DNA of 64,000 nt from a virus: the IMG/VR virus record IMGVR_UViG_3300035698_035307, positions 23,521 to 87,520 of that record; one strand, 5' to 3'. Each line of letters opens with the position of its first letter. Positions within the stretch are counted from its first letter, which is position 1. Positions 41,830 through 51,166 of the stretch are shown here, piece by piece. Position numbers and translations under genes: made by a program. The notes under the pieces are model-generated. The model made no database searches, was not told the origin of the DNA, and saw nothing but the letters and a program-made list of their open reading frames with translations.

Positions 41830-44352
41830 TTATGAGCATTTTGACCAGCCGCAAGCTTTACAACTTAAGCAACCATCAGTGTAATGCATTTCAGTAGACT
41901 TACATTCTGGGCACTTTTCACCTTTAGCTTCTGTACCATCATCGATGTATTTCTTTATCATTCTTTTTAAACCTGCATGCCATGATGCAAAGCCATCGCC
42001 ATCGAATTTAAGAGTGCAAAGAAGCTCGTATACATTTACTATTGGCATACCATGCCTTAATAGACCTGAGAATGTTTTAGCTATGTTCCAATATTCTTTA
42101 TTAAAGATTCTATCTAAGCCTCTTACTTCTTGTTCATAGCCATCTTTATCTACATAGATAAAATCATATCGTGAACCATTACCATTATCTTTAACCTTTT
42201 TAATCTTACCTTCTTCTACCCAAGATGGAATTGGGAATGCATCTAACTTACCAGTGAATAATTCATATGGTCTACCTTCATTGATACCTATGAAACCAAT
42301 CCATTTTTCTTTCTGGTTATTAAATCGAATGATGTCAGCTTCCAAAAATTTAGTTCTTTTTGGTGCAACTCTTTCTCGCATTCTTTCTGTAAGTTTTTGC
42401 TCTTTCTTATCTTCTTTAGATACAAGAACTCCTGAACGTGAACCATCACGATATACAGTAACTCCTTTACAACCAGATTCCCATGCAGTCATATAAACTT
42501 TACCTACTATTTCTTCTTTAACATCATTAGGTAAGTTAACAGTAACGCTAATAGAATGGTCAACCCATTTCTGGATAGCACCTTGCATCTTTACTTTCTC
42601 AACCCAATCAACATCATCACTGCTTGCTTTATCATAAGGAGATTCTTTTACTACCTCATTTAATTCAGCAGATGACATTATTTTGATTTTATCTAAGTTG
42701 TAACCTTTTACTTTAGCCCATTTTAAAAACTTAGCATGGAATACAGGATATTCTTCCCAGTGGTCTCCAACATCATCGATGAAAACACCGTTCGTATCTT
42801 TGTCATTAGGATTAATTTTTCTTCTCCGCATGTAGACAGGTTTAAATACTGGCTCAATTCCAGATGTTGTCTGGGTCATTAAACTTGTAGTTCCTGTTGG
42901 TGCAATTGTAAGAAGTGCTATATTTCTTCTACCATATTCTTTAAGTAAATCATCAATTTCTGGACAAGCTGCAATCAATCTTTGTATGAAAGGATTGTTA
43001 ACTTCTCTTTCGTAATCATATACATTAAATGCTCCTCTTTCTTTAGCTAAATAACATGAAGCTTTATAAACTCCAATAGCTAATTCCTTATGAATGTTTT
43101 CTGAGAACTTTGTAGCTTCAGGAGTACCATAAGTTAAACCAAGTCCAGCAAGCATATCACCTTCTGCAGTTACTCCAATACCTGTTCTACGACCATCTTC
43201 AGTCTTTTTCTTTATCTTTTGCCATAATTCAATCTCTGTTCTTTTAAATACTTCTTCTTCTGGGTCAGTTTTAATTTTCGAGATGATTGAATCAATTTTC
43301 TCAATCTCTAAGTCAATGATGTTATCCATAAATCTTTGAGCATGTCTCGCATGTTCTTCAAATAGAACATAATCAAATTCTGCTTTGTCTGTGAATGGAT
43401 TTCTTACATAACTGTATAAGTTAATTGCAAGAAGTCTACAACTGTCATATGGACATAAAGGTATCTCACCGCAAGGATTTGTACTTACAGTTTTGTAACC
43501 TATATCTGCATAGCAATCAGGTACTGATTCTTTTATAATTGTGTCCCAGAATAAGATTCCTGGTTCAGCTGATTTCCATGCATTGTAAACAATTTTATTG
43601 AATACTTCAGTTGCATCTATATGTTTAGTTAATTTAGGAACTTCTGCGTTTACTGGAAATTGTTGTAGATATTCCGTGCCTGCTTTAACTGCTTGCATAA
43701 AATCATCATCAATTTTAATAGAAACATTTGCTCCTGTAATTTTACCTTGTTCTGTTTTTGCATCTATAAAATCTATTGCATCTGGATGCTTCATAGATAA
43801 ACTCAACATTAGTGCACCTCTTCTACCGTCCTGTGCTACTTCTCTTGTTGAATTTGAATATCTTTCCATAAATGGAACGACACCTGTTGATGTTAATGCT
43901 GAATTTTTTACTGGTGAACCTTTCGGCCTTATGTGACTTAAATCATGACCAACTCCACCTCTACGTTTCATCAACTGTATTTGTTCTTGGTCTGTTTGGG
44001 TAATACCCCCATAACTATCTGCTTCATTACCTACAACGAAACAATTAGAAAGTGACACTGTCTGCATGGTATTACCTATGCCTGACATTGGGCCGCCTTG
44101 TGGTATAATGTATTCAAAGTCTTTAATAAGGTCGTATATCTCTTCAACACCCATTGGATTCGCGTACTTAGCATCAACTCTTGCAAGTTCGTTTGCAATT
44201 CTTCGATGCATATGGTCGGGGTTTAATTCATAAATGTTCCCGTCGCTATCCTTTAGAGCATATTTGTTAATCCAAACATTGGCTGCTAATTCATCACCTC
44301 TAAAATATGCTAAAGACGATGTAAATACTTCTTCTCTGTTATACGATTCCAT
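41830..44352 (-). CDS. nrdJ: Adenosylcobalamin-dependent (class II) ribonucleotide reductase
   Basis: 840 residues. Motifs: SNCFVVGNEADSYGGI, KRRGGVGHDLSHIRP, the NPCGEIPLCPYDSCRL active-site loop and APTGTTSLM. The C-terminus has a zinc-ribbon-like tail with two CxxC pairs plus a terminal Cys (CPEC, CKACGWSKC) used for re-reduction. It makes deoxyribonucleotides using vitamin B12 and needs no small subunit, unlike the class I NrdAB of T4. The gene lies between the two polymerase halves, seven bases after the N-half, and ends at a strong terminator. Host B12 supply would limit it. Confidence 0.92.
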   Translation of the reverse strand: MESYNREEVFTSSLAYFRGDELAANVWINKYALKDSDGNIYELNPDHMHRRIANELARVDAKYANPMGVEEIYDLIKDFEYIIPQGGPMSGIGNTMQTVSLSNCFVVGNEADSYGGITQTDQEQIQLMKRRGGVGHDLSHIRPKGSPVKNSALTSTGVVPFMERYSNSTREVAQDGRRGALMLSLSMKHPDAIDFIDAKTEQGKITGANVSIKIDDDFMQAVKAGTEYLQQFPVNAEVPKLTKHIDATEVFNKIVYNAWKSAEPGILFWDTIIKESVPDCYADIGYKTVSTNPCGEIPLCPYDSCRLLAINLYSYVRNPFTDKAEFDYVLFEEHARHAQRFMDNIIDLEIEKIDSIISKIKTDPEEEVFKRTEIELWQKIKKKTEDGRRTGIGVTAEGDMLAGLGLTYGTPEATKFSENIHKELAIGVYKASCYLAKERGAFNVYDYEREVNNPFIQRLIAACPEIDDLLKEYGRRNIALLTIAPTGTTSLMTQTTSGIEPVFKPVYMRRRKINPNDKDTNGVFIDDVGDHWEEYPVFHAKFLKWAKVKGYNLDKIKIMSSAELNEVVKESPYDKASSDDVDWVEKVKMQGAIQKWVDHSISVTVNLPNDVKEEIVGKVYMTAWESGCKGVTVYRDGSRSGVLVSKEDKKEQKLTERMRERVAPKRTKFLEADIIRFNNQKEKWIGFIGINEGRPYELFTGKLDAFPIPSWVEEGKIKKVKDNGNGSRYDFIYVDKDGYEQEVRGLDRIFNKEYWNIAKTFSGLLRHGMPIVNVYELLCTLKFDGDGFASWHAGLKRMIKKYIDDGTEAKGEKCPECKSTEMHYTDGCLSCKACGWSKCS

Positions 44353-44358
44353 TAATTT

Positions 44359-45792
44359 TTACTTATTTTTTATCATTTCTTTTATCTCAGCTACTCTCAT
44401 TTTATGCTGAAACATTTCTTTCTTATACTCTTTTCTTTGAGCATATAGATTAGTTAGTACTTCTTTAAGAATGGATTTTTCTGTGCTGTATACACATCCG
44501 TTTACAGTGATAATCTTATCTTTATCACCCTTTTTTCTTTCTGCTTCCACTTGAGAAGCTGGTATTTTTTCAAGAAGTACGTCTGGTGAGATGTTACACA
44601 TTCTCATTAGAGATGGATATAGTGAAGCATAATCAAAACATGCTACCGCTCTGTATAAACCTCGAATAGGTTCCTTTACAAAAGCTCCTTGGAACTTACC
44701 ATCTTTTTTACTACCGAAGTCACCATTACCACTTTCCTTACCAAGGACTTTATCCATTGTTAGGAAATATCTTGATAGATAGGATTCAGTAATAGATACT
44801 GGTGATGATGCTTTATACATACTGATTTTACAAATGTTAGCAAGTGTAAGAGCAACTTGTAACGTCTTTAATCGCTTGTCAATAAAATATACTAAAACAC
44901 TATCAACACCATTATAATAAACGTACTTCTGAAAGTCATCATCATATAACTCTTGTAAGCCACCGTTATATTTAATCTTACTTTTCTTCAGTACTGCATT
45001 TGCTGCAGTTTCTAATTTATTATTTTCTTTAATCTTAACAGTCCTGTCCCAGTTCGCATATAAATCCATATAATCTACGATTCCAACATGAAGTGGGAGC
45101 ATATCCTTACCATTCAATTTACCTGAAGGTGAAGCTATAGATGCATCAATCTGAAGTCTCTTTGAACGATTTACAATATATTTCCAGTCAAACCCTATAA
45201 AATTCCAGCCTGACATGATTGGAAATTTTCTAACGAATTTACTTAAGAATGTGTAAATCATATCATACTCAGAATCAAACTTAAAGTACTTGAACTCCCA
45301 TTTCTTAATGCCAAATTCTTCGTTTAAGTCTGCAAAATATTCATTTGTGTTTTCCTCGATTTTAACTTTCTCATCGTTACTTAAGTCTTTAAGTCCGAGA
45401 ACGATTACTTTATTATCTGGGGTGATAATTGATAAAGTAAGAATACGGCTTTCCGCACGGTCTGCATGCGGAAAACCATCTAATACTTCTACTTCTATAT
45501 CTACGAAATATGCCTTTGGGAAATTATAACCGAATATCAATTCAGCATCTTCTGGCTTTAATTGGTCTAAGAAATTATACACAGAATACTTATTCAGTGA
45601 ACGTGCTTTTCCTAATTTAACAGGTCTTCCATCCCAATTACGCTTATTCTTTGCTTTCCATTTATCATTCTCATTTGTAATGTACCAATTACGAAACTCA
45701 TCAAATTTGTAAGTTTTGTAATCAACAACACCTTTTTTGTTGAAATATGATATAATTAGCGATTTATCTTCCTGTTCAATATCAAGTAGCAT
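44359..45792 (-). CDS. 43A: DNA polymerase, N-terminal half (T4 gp43, split)
   Basis: 477 residues with the 3'-5' exonuclease (YFVDIEVEVLDGF for Exo I, then MSGWNFIGFDWKYI and YNGVDSVLVYFI for Exo II and III) and palm motif A CFDYASLYPSLMR. It ends in AQRKEYKKEMFQHKMR plus a few residues, the outgoing helix of the fingers, exactly where motif B should follow. The missing part is encoded 4.4 kb away at 38776-39927. It is preceded by the dUTPase gene 23 bases upstream and followed by nrdJ. No intein signature is present at the break. Confidence 0.9.
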   Translation of the reverse strand: MLLDIEQEDKSLIISYFNKKGVVDYKTYKFDEFRNWYITNENDKWKAKNKRNWDGRPVKLGKARSLNKYSVYNFLDQLKPEDAELIFGYNFPKAYFVDIEVEVLDGFPHADRAESRILTLSIITPDNKVIVLGLKDLSNDEKVKIEENTNEYFADLNEEFGIKKWEFKYFKFDSEYDMIYTFLSKFVRKFPIMSGWNFIGFDWKYIVNRSKRLQIDASIASPSGKLNGKDMLPLHVGIVDYMDLYANWDRTVKIKENNKLETAANAVLKKSKIKYNGGLQELYDDDFQKYVYYNGVDSVLVYFIDKRLKTLQVALTLANICKISMYKASSPVSITESYLSRYFLTMDKVLGKESGNGDFGSKKDGKFQGAFVKEPIRGLYRAVACFDYASLYPSLMRMCNISPDVLLEKIPASQVEAERKKGDKDKIITVNGCVYSTEKSILKEVLTNLYAQRKEYKKEMFQHKMRVAEIKEMIKNK

Positions 45793-45815
45793 ATAGTTAT
45801 GTATTTATAAAATTC

Positions 45816-46379
45816 TTATTTCTTATCTGAATCACCGAAACCTGTTGTACCTCTATCAGATTCAGAAGCATATAGTTCAGTGAAAGGAACTACCTTAGGT
45901 TGTGAGTAAAATACAGGTATTAAAAGCATCTGTACTAATTTGTCACCTGCTACGATTGTCTGGTCTACTGTTCCTGTATTAACAAGGTTCAAATGAACTT
46001 CACCTTGATAAGGTTGGTCAATTACTTCAGCAAGTCTATCAAGACCTTTCTTACTACCTACTCCAGATTTGTTATGAACTAACAATGCAACACCTGCACG
46101 AAGTTCATCAGGCTCTGCGCCTTGATTATCAGCAACTAAATTTGCTAATGAATCTAAATCTACATGTACGCCAGCTGGTACAAGTATTCGTCCCTGTGGT
46201 TTTAATACTATAGAATCAGACGTAACTTCGATATTATTAGCTAATATCTCTTGCTCGTTCTTCTTTCTTAAATCTGCTAAGAACTGTTCGTCAAATGCAG
46301 GGACATAGAAGTCCATTCCTGCGTCATTAGGATGTGCCCTTACTGGAACTTTAACATCTCTTGTTAAGCTTAATCTCAT
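45816..46379 (-). CDS. dut: dUTPase
   Basis: 187 residues. Trimeric dUTPase motifs: motif 1 HPNDAGMDFYVP, motif 3-like HNKSGVGSKKGLDRLAEVIDQPYQGEVHLNLVN and the C-terminal motif 5 DRGTTGFGDS. It hydrolyses dUTP to dUMP, keeping uracil out of DNA and feeding dTMP synthesis. The central insert (~25-70) is longer than usual. It starts after the terminator of the tagged operon and begins the nucleotide-metabolism unit with polymerase and nrdJ. Confidence 0.9.
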   Translation of the reverse strand: MRLSLTRDVKVPVRAHPNDAGMDFYVPAFDEQFLADLRKKNEQEILANNIEVTSDSIVLKPQGRILVPAGVHVDLDSLANLVADNQGAEPDELRAGVALLVHNKSGVGSKKGLDRLAEVIDQPYQGEVHLNLVNTGTVDQTIVAGDKLVQMLLIPVFYSQPKVVPFTELYASESDRGTTGFGDSDKK

Positions 46380-46447
46380 ATTTATAAATTTAATTGTTTA
46401 GAAGTTATATTAGTATGGCGGCCATAGTTTCAAAGAAATTAGAGATT

Positions 46448-46473
46448 AAAAAAGCGAACTACAGTTCGCTTTT
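46448..46473 (-). terminator. Terminator of the tagged operon, overlapping the last codons
   Basis: AAAAGCGAACT-GT-AGTTCGCTTTT followed by TT on the minus strand. The TAG stop of the 84-aa gene (46459-46461) is inside the hairpin. Confidence 0.82.
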
Positions 46474-46713
46474 CTTTTTCTTTTTCTTCTTCTTTTTCTT
46501 CTTGACAGGTTCCTCTTCAGGAGGAATATACATTGGGCTGTCACCTGAACCAGGTTTCTGTAATGAAAGTGGACCATCTGGAGCACCAGGCAATGAAACT
46601 TTACCCATGCCAGGTACTGTCATACCAGGATTAAGACTTGCACCACCTACAACATCTTCATTTGCAAATTCTTCAAATGTGAATAACTTAAAGGTTGGTT
46701 TAGTGTCTTTCAT
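46459..46713 (-). CDS. Tagged poly-lysine protein with a capsid N-arm-like segment
   Basis: 84 residues. Residues 1-19 match the targeting-like tag (FTFEEFANE). Residues 27-59 (LNPGMTVPGMG, then LPG and GSGD) repeat the mature N-arm of the major capsid protein with identical spacing from the candidate cut site. The end has PPEEEPV and eleven consecutive lysines before SEL. The cut would leave a small basic protein able to contact both the capsid and DNA. It is the last of seven tagged genes and ends in a terminator hairpin. A DNA-condensing or capsid-lining role is inferred. Confidence 0.7.
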   Translation of the reverse strand: MKDTKPTFKLFTFEEFANEDVVGGASLNPGMTVPGMGKVSLPGAPDGPLSLQKPGSGDSPMYIPPEEEPVKKKKKKKKKKKSEL

Positions 46714-46714
46714 A

Positions 46715-47776
46715 CTATAAGCCTTTCATTTCATCTGCTAATTCCTTAGCATTTTCTTTAGCTACTTTTGGGTCATATTTACCAGCATGTCTACTTTTCA
46801 TATACTTCATTAAATCGCTAGCTTTCATTTTACCAGACTCAGCCATTGCTTGACGGATATCATCTTCTGACATTTCGTATTCTTTCGCTTCATTAACTTT
46901 TCTACTTCTAGCTTTCCATATTCTACTACCAGTTTCTGAAAGTGCTACCATACCACCTTTAACTTTGAATAAGCTTGAATTATTTCTAACCCATCTTTTT
47001 GAAAGATTAAATTCTGCTACGATTTTATCAAATTCTACTTGACTCATTTTCTTATCAGCCATAACTTCTAGAATCTTATCTCTTACTCTACCATGAAGAC
47101 CTGCTGATTTTGAAGGGTGATTCTCAGTATACTGCCTCTTGTATTGTACCTTCTTAGCTTCGTTCAAATCTTCTACACTACTGTTAGCTAGAGATTCTAA
47201 TTTAAGTTTCTTTCTTGCAATTTCATAATCTGCACCAGTTATTATGGCTTCTTCGTCATCAAATTCATCAGCTATTAAATCACGTAATTCATCGTCTGTT
47301 TCAATACCTAAAGATTTTGCACGCTTCATAAGCTTTTTGAACTGAGGAGTTGTGCCTTCATTAATACATTCTTCTAAATATTCAAAAGAACCTAAATCAG
47401 CTTCTTTGATAGTCAATGCATTTACTAAATGTCCTTTAAAGTATTTTGAAAAGAAAGCTTTGTTTTCCTTTGGCATTGGTTCTGGCATTGTATCATCGCC
47501 ATCTATAACTTCTTCGCCAGGTGGCCTATGGTCAATCATGATATCAATAATGTCCTCTTCATCCATATCTATAACATAAACATCTTTAGCTTTATATTTT
47601 ACTGAATCTCCTTCAGAATTAAGCTCAATTGCTAATTTGTCACCTTTTACAAAATCTACTTTACCAGCGTATTTCCAATCAGTAGTAACCACCATTCGCC
47701 ATCTTAAAAAATTATAATCTTTAGCTTCATTTAAAGACTCTTTAAAGTCTTCGAATAACATTACGTGTTGTTTCAT
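46715..47776 (-). CDS. Tagged probable polyprotein with repeated protease sites
   Basis: 353 residues. The tag is MLFEDFKESLNE (cut after Glu17). Further matches to the cut rule divide the protein: IKE-A (125), INE-G (140), LNE-A (206) and VNE-A (296). Three of these sites have the form NEAK. The pieces would be a beta domain (18-125), a helical domain (141-206), a winged-helix-like domain (207-296, with SQVEFDKIVAEFNLSKRWVRNN) and a C-terminal helical domain. It sits between the 1122-aa and 84-aa tagged genes. Function of the pieces unknown; DNA binding is plausible for the third. Confidence 0.65.
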   Translation of the reverse strand: MKQHVMLFEDFKESLNEAKDYNFLRWRMVVTTDWKYAGKVDFVKGDKLAIELNSEGDSVKYKAKDVYVIDMDEEDIIDIMIDHRPPGEEVIDGDDTMPEPMPKENKAFFSKYFKGHLVNALTIKEADLGSFEYLEECINEGTTPQFKKLMKRAKSLGIETDDELRDLIADEFDDEEAIITGADYEIARKKLKLESLANSSVEDLNEAKKVQYKRQYTENHPSKSAGLHGRVRDKILEVMADKKMSQVEFDKIVAEFNLSKRWVRNNSSLFKVKGGMVALSETGSRIWKARSRKVNEAKEYEMSEDDIRQAMAESGKMKASDLMKYMKSRHAGKYDPKVAKENAKELADEMKGL

Positions 47777-47791
47777 ATTATTGAGTTTATT

Positions 47792-50700
47792 TTATGCTTT
47801 CTTAAATTTATTTATCTCCAAAGTTACGGTAGATATTCCTGATATGTTAGTTCTAATCATTAATACTACTTGGTAAACTTCATCTTTGAACTTAACTTTA
47901 TAATCAATGTTAAGTCCCTTTGCAGTATTCTTATCAATTATATTTATAAGTTTGTTATCATCTATGATTTCTACACCACTCTGAGCTGGGAATGCTTCAG
48001 GTTCATGAATAGCACCTTTACTGGCACCAATAAGTTTGAAGAACGTAGGGTTCTTACCTAAACTTAAACCGAAAGAAGCTATTGAAATAAAGATATTCTT
48101 TTCAGCAGTAGTGTTCTCTAGAAGATAATACATCATTTTTAAGGCAGCGTACTTCGCTCTTGTATAATCATATACTTTAGCTTTGTTATTCTTCTGGAAT
48201 GCATCCTTATCAACTGTATATGTAAAGTAGTCAGAGTGCTTCTTAACTTGAGATGCAATTTTATTTCTAAAATTACCAATCTCTTTATAGTACTGTGCAA
48301 TCTTAAGACTATCTTCTTTCTTTGTTAGGTTATATGAATCAAGTTCAGTACCTTCTCTTCTTTTCATTGACTTCAAGAATGATTTGGCTTTACCTGCTTG
48401 AGCATTTTGTTCTTTAAGTGATATTCCTAATATCTGGTTTGAAGTATCTCCCCATGTATTAACAAAAATACCATTGATGTAACCTAATGCAAGTTCTTCA
48501 TTTGGTTCAGCTAAAGCTTTTGCAGTTTCAGTGTTGATTGAACTTTCTGTTCCTGGCTTAACTAAGAATATGTCAGATGAGTTCCATTTGTCAGAATATA
48601 AACCTGATACTTTTGCACCAGCACTTTTTACTTTGTCAAATATCTTATCTCTTTCAATATTCCATTTGCTATATTTACTGTTAGCTAAATATTCACCAAT
48701 TGACATTGCATTGTTCAATGACTTTACAATTCCTGGTGAGAATGTTTCTTCTGAAGAAGCTAATGTTTTAATGTTGTCATCTAATACTTTCTTTGATGTA
48801 CCTTCAATTCCATTTGATTTAAGATTTTTAAGTATCTCAGCTATCTTTTCAATGTAATTTTCTTTATCAATTCTGCCATAACCTTTGTTCTTAAAGTAAT
48901 AGTTTACGAAACTCTCTTTAAAGTCAGTAGATGTCTTTGCTGAGTCTTGTGAACCACCTGCTAGAATCATATAAATCTCGTCATCATTTACTTCAAATTC
49001 AATTGTAGTAAACTTACCTGAGTAAGCTCCTCTCTTTGTTACACTTGAAGGTAAACCTGCGATGTTTGGTTTTTCACCTGGTTCAATAGTTGTAACTGGG
49101 CCAGTTAATGTATATTCAGAATGGCTTTCAATGAATGTATTTATATCTTCTGTAAATTCTTCTACACTAACCTTTGTTATATTATTCACTCTATCTTTAG
49201 CACTTGCTGAACTATACTTACTTGAATAGCTTGCAATGAACTGTTTAATAAATGTGTTTCTTGTTTGAGAGTTTAATGATTCATTTATTATCTCATCGTC
49301 TTTGGATTCGTTTATAAAATCATTGAATGATTTCACTTGGAATGAATTTGATTCTCCCACTTTTTGTAATATTTTTTGCATATCTTTATATAATGGCCAT
49401 ACCCCTTTAGGTGTCCATTTCTTAAAATCTTTATCGTTATCGTCTTTAATAGCTTCTCTTACTTTAGTGGCTGATATGTTTTCTCCACTTCGTTTGATTT
49501 CAAATGCATTGAAGTCATCACCTGCGTTTAATTCTGTTCTGTACTTATCAATCATCTTCTGATATTGAGCATATCTGTCAGTACCTGCTCCCCATAAAAC
49601 TGGTTCGTACTTTGGACGCATTAAATTGAATAATGTATCAGGTGCTGCGTTAGGTGTAATAAAAGCATCCTTTAAGAATTTATATTCTTTTTGCATTCCT
49701 TTAAACATCTTTAATTGCATCTTATCATCGAAAGGTCTTCTTTCTGGGTCTGGCTTTCCACCTCTTACAATCATTACAACTACAGGTAAACCGTTCTTCT
49801 TGTGAATAGTTTCAAGTACTTTAACATGACCTAATGTAAATGGTTGGAAACGACCTACAAACATATTCACCTTTTCTTTACCAGGTTCTTTATGGTCTAA
49901 TGTAAGTGCTTCAAATATTTGGCTCTCGAAAATATCATTCTCTTCTTCTTGGATTCTACTTGTTCTTAAGAACGACGCAAAATCTAATACTTCGTTTTCC
50001 ATTGGCATTGCGTTTGTTTTCTTTTGTATTGAAGCTACAATATCATTGATAATTTTGATCGATTCATCTGAAAGTAAATCAGTTGCATGTTTACGAGTTT
50101 TCTTAAAAGAACTTAGCATAATTTTAAAAAGGTCATGCATAGCAGGATTCTTAAGAATCTTCTTAGTCACTTCGTTATCTATAAATTCTGGGTTCAATTG
50201 GAATACATCTTGCTTTGCAAAATCAGGAGTCTGAAAGTCCATGCCAGCATATTTATAACCGTTCGTTGCTACATACTGATTAAATATTGTTGATATTAAA
50301 TTGATGTATCTTTGGTCAGCTGTTTCACCTTCAACTGAAACATCATTTATGTCTAATGAAGATAAGAACTCAATTATATCAAGCATGATTATTTGATATG
50401 TGTCGTTCGACTTTCTATCTTCTTTCTTTAAGTTTGTCTTTTGCATTTCTTGAAAAAGTGGGTCAATTACTTGTGCGTTATAAACTTTCTTACCATTTAT
50501 AAACTTAAACACAATACTCTCTACCATATTGTCTAGAGAATTATTTAGAGCAGTCTTCTTCAGATTTGGATTGAGAATACTTACAACATATCTGGTAAAA
50601 GATTGAGTCTTAAATAGTGATTCTAAATCTGCATATGATGTATTCAAATAATCTTTAATCTTTTGCTTCTGTTGTAAGTTTAATTTTCCTTGAAATATAA

Positions 50701-51160
50701 CAGCAGGGTCTTGAACATCAAATGTCTCAGCCCATTTTTCTAAGATTGTTGTATCACTTATCACTTTAACTACATTACCACCTTCATTTCTAATAAGAAT
50801 GTCTGTGATGATTAAATTATTATGAGGAACACTATCATAAGTTACTGTAACTGGCTTTGTGTTTGCAACATATTCAAAACAAAAGTCCCAAGCTTCGGGC
50901 ATGATGTTCTTAATATCTACTGACATTGAGTCAAAGAATGTAATTGGTCTTTCATAGTAAACCATAATAGTTCTGTCAATCAAATTAATAGGATTCTTAT
51001 CATTCCCCTTAAAGAAGATTAAATTATCTCCCTTTCGTTGAACTCTGAATCGACTACCATCAATCATCTCAGTTACTATTACGTATTGATTAAGAAGCTT
51101 TTCAATGAAAGACGCTCCTTTTTCTGCATATATGTCTTTAAATGTTGCTAAGTTAGCCAT
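47792..51160 (-). CDS. Tagged pseudoligase plus NMNAT-like adenylyltransferase plus C-terminal module
   Basis: 1122 residues. Residues 1-20 form a weak tag (ATFKDIYAEKG). Residues 25-150 resemble a nucleic-acid ligase nucleotidyltransferase (TEMIDGSRFRV, WDFCFEYV), but the motif I lysine is replaced by Met. Residues 431-600 carry a nucleotidyltransferase of the NMNAT/cytidylyltransferase type: FVGRFQPFTLGH and ISATKVREAI. Residues 609-619 (VKSFNDFINES) are an internal copy of the tag, followed by INES. The last ~490 residues are an unrecognised module. The layout suggests two packaged proteins fused and separated again by the prohead protease. Substrates are unknown; NAD synthesis is one option. 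Confidence 0.7.
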   Translation of the reverse strand: MANLATFKDIYAEKGASFIEKLLNQYVIVTEMIDGSRFRVQRKGDNLIFFKGNDKNPINLIDRTIMVYYERPITFFDSMSVDIKNIMPEAWDFCFEYVANTKPVTVTYDSVPHNNLIITDILIRNEGGNVVKVISDTTILEKWAETFDVQDPAVIFQGKLNLQQKQKIKDYLNTSYADLESLFKTQSFTRYVVSILNPNLKKTALNNSLDNMVESIVFKFINGKKVYNAQVIDPLFQEMQKTNLKKEDRKSNDTYQIIMLDIIEFLSSLDINDVSVEGETADQRYINLISTIFNQYVATNGYKYAGMDFQTPDFAKQDVFQLNPEFIDNEVTKKILKNPAMHDLFKIMLSSFKKTRKHATDLLSDESIKIINDIVASIQKKTNAMPMENEVLDFASFLRTSRIQEEENDIFESQIFEALTLDHKEPGKEKVNMFVGRFQPFTLGHVKVLETIHKKNGLPVVVMIVRGGKPDPERRPFDDKMQLKMFKGMQKEYKFLKDAFITPNAAPDTLFNLMRPKYEPVLWGAGTDRYAQYQKMIDKYRTELNAGDDFNAFEIKRSGENISATKVREAIKDDNDKDFKKWTPKGVWPLYKDMQKILQKVGESNSFQVKSFNDFINESKDDEIINESLNSQTRNTFIKQFIASYSSKYSSASAKDRVNNITKVSVEEFTEDINTFIESHSEYTLTGPVTTIEPGEKPNIAGLPSSVTKRGAYSGKFTTIEFEVNDDEIYMILAGGSQDSAKTSTDFKESFVNYYFKNKGYGRIDKENYIEKIAEILKNLKSNGIEGTSKKVLDDNIKTLASSEETFSPGIVKSLNNAMSIGEYLANSKYSKWNIERDKIFDKVKSAGAKVSGLYSDKWNSSDIFLVKPGTESSINTETAKALAEPNEELALGYINGIFVNTWGDTSNQILGISLKEQNAQAGKAKSFLKSMKRREGTELDSYNLTKKEDSLKIAQYYKEIGNFRNKIASQVKKHSDYFTYTVDKDAFQKNNKAKVYDYTRAKYAALKMMYYLLENTTAEKNIFISIASFGLSLGKNPTFFKLIGASKGAIHEPEAFPAQSGVEIIDDNKLINIIDKNTAKGLNIDYKVKFKDEVYQVVLMIRTNISGISTVTLEINKFKKA

Positions 51161-51166
51161 TGTTTT

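Noticed and set aside
44359-44420. Split intein joining the two polymerase halves
   Set aside because: The N-half ends in KEMIKNK and the C-half begins MSEDLSKL. There is no Cys/Ser +1 residue, no HN motif and no intein-length extension on either half.
46394-46720. Plus-strand frame with a poly-Phe run
   Set aside because: It is the complement of the poly-lysine gene and the operon terminator. The minus-strand gene has tag, capsid-arm motif and operon context.
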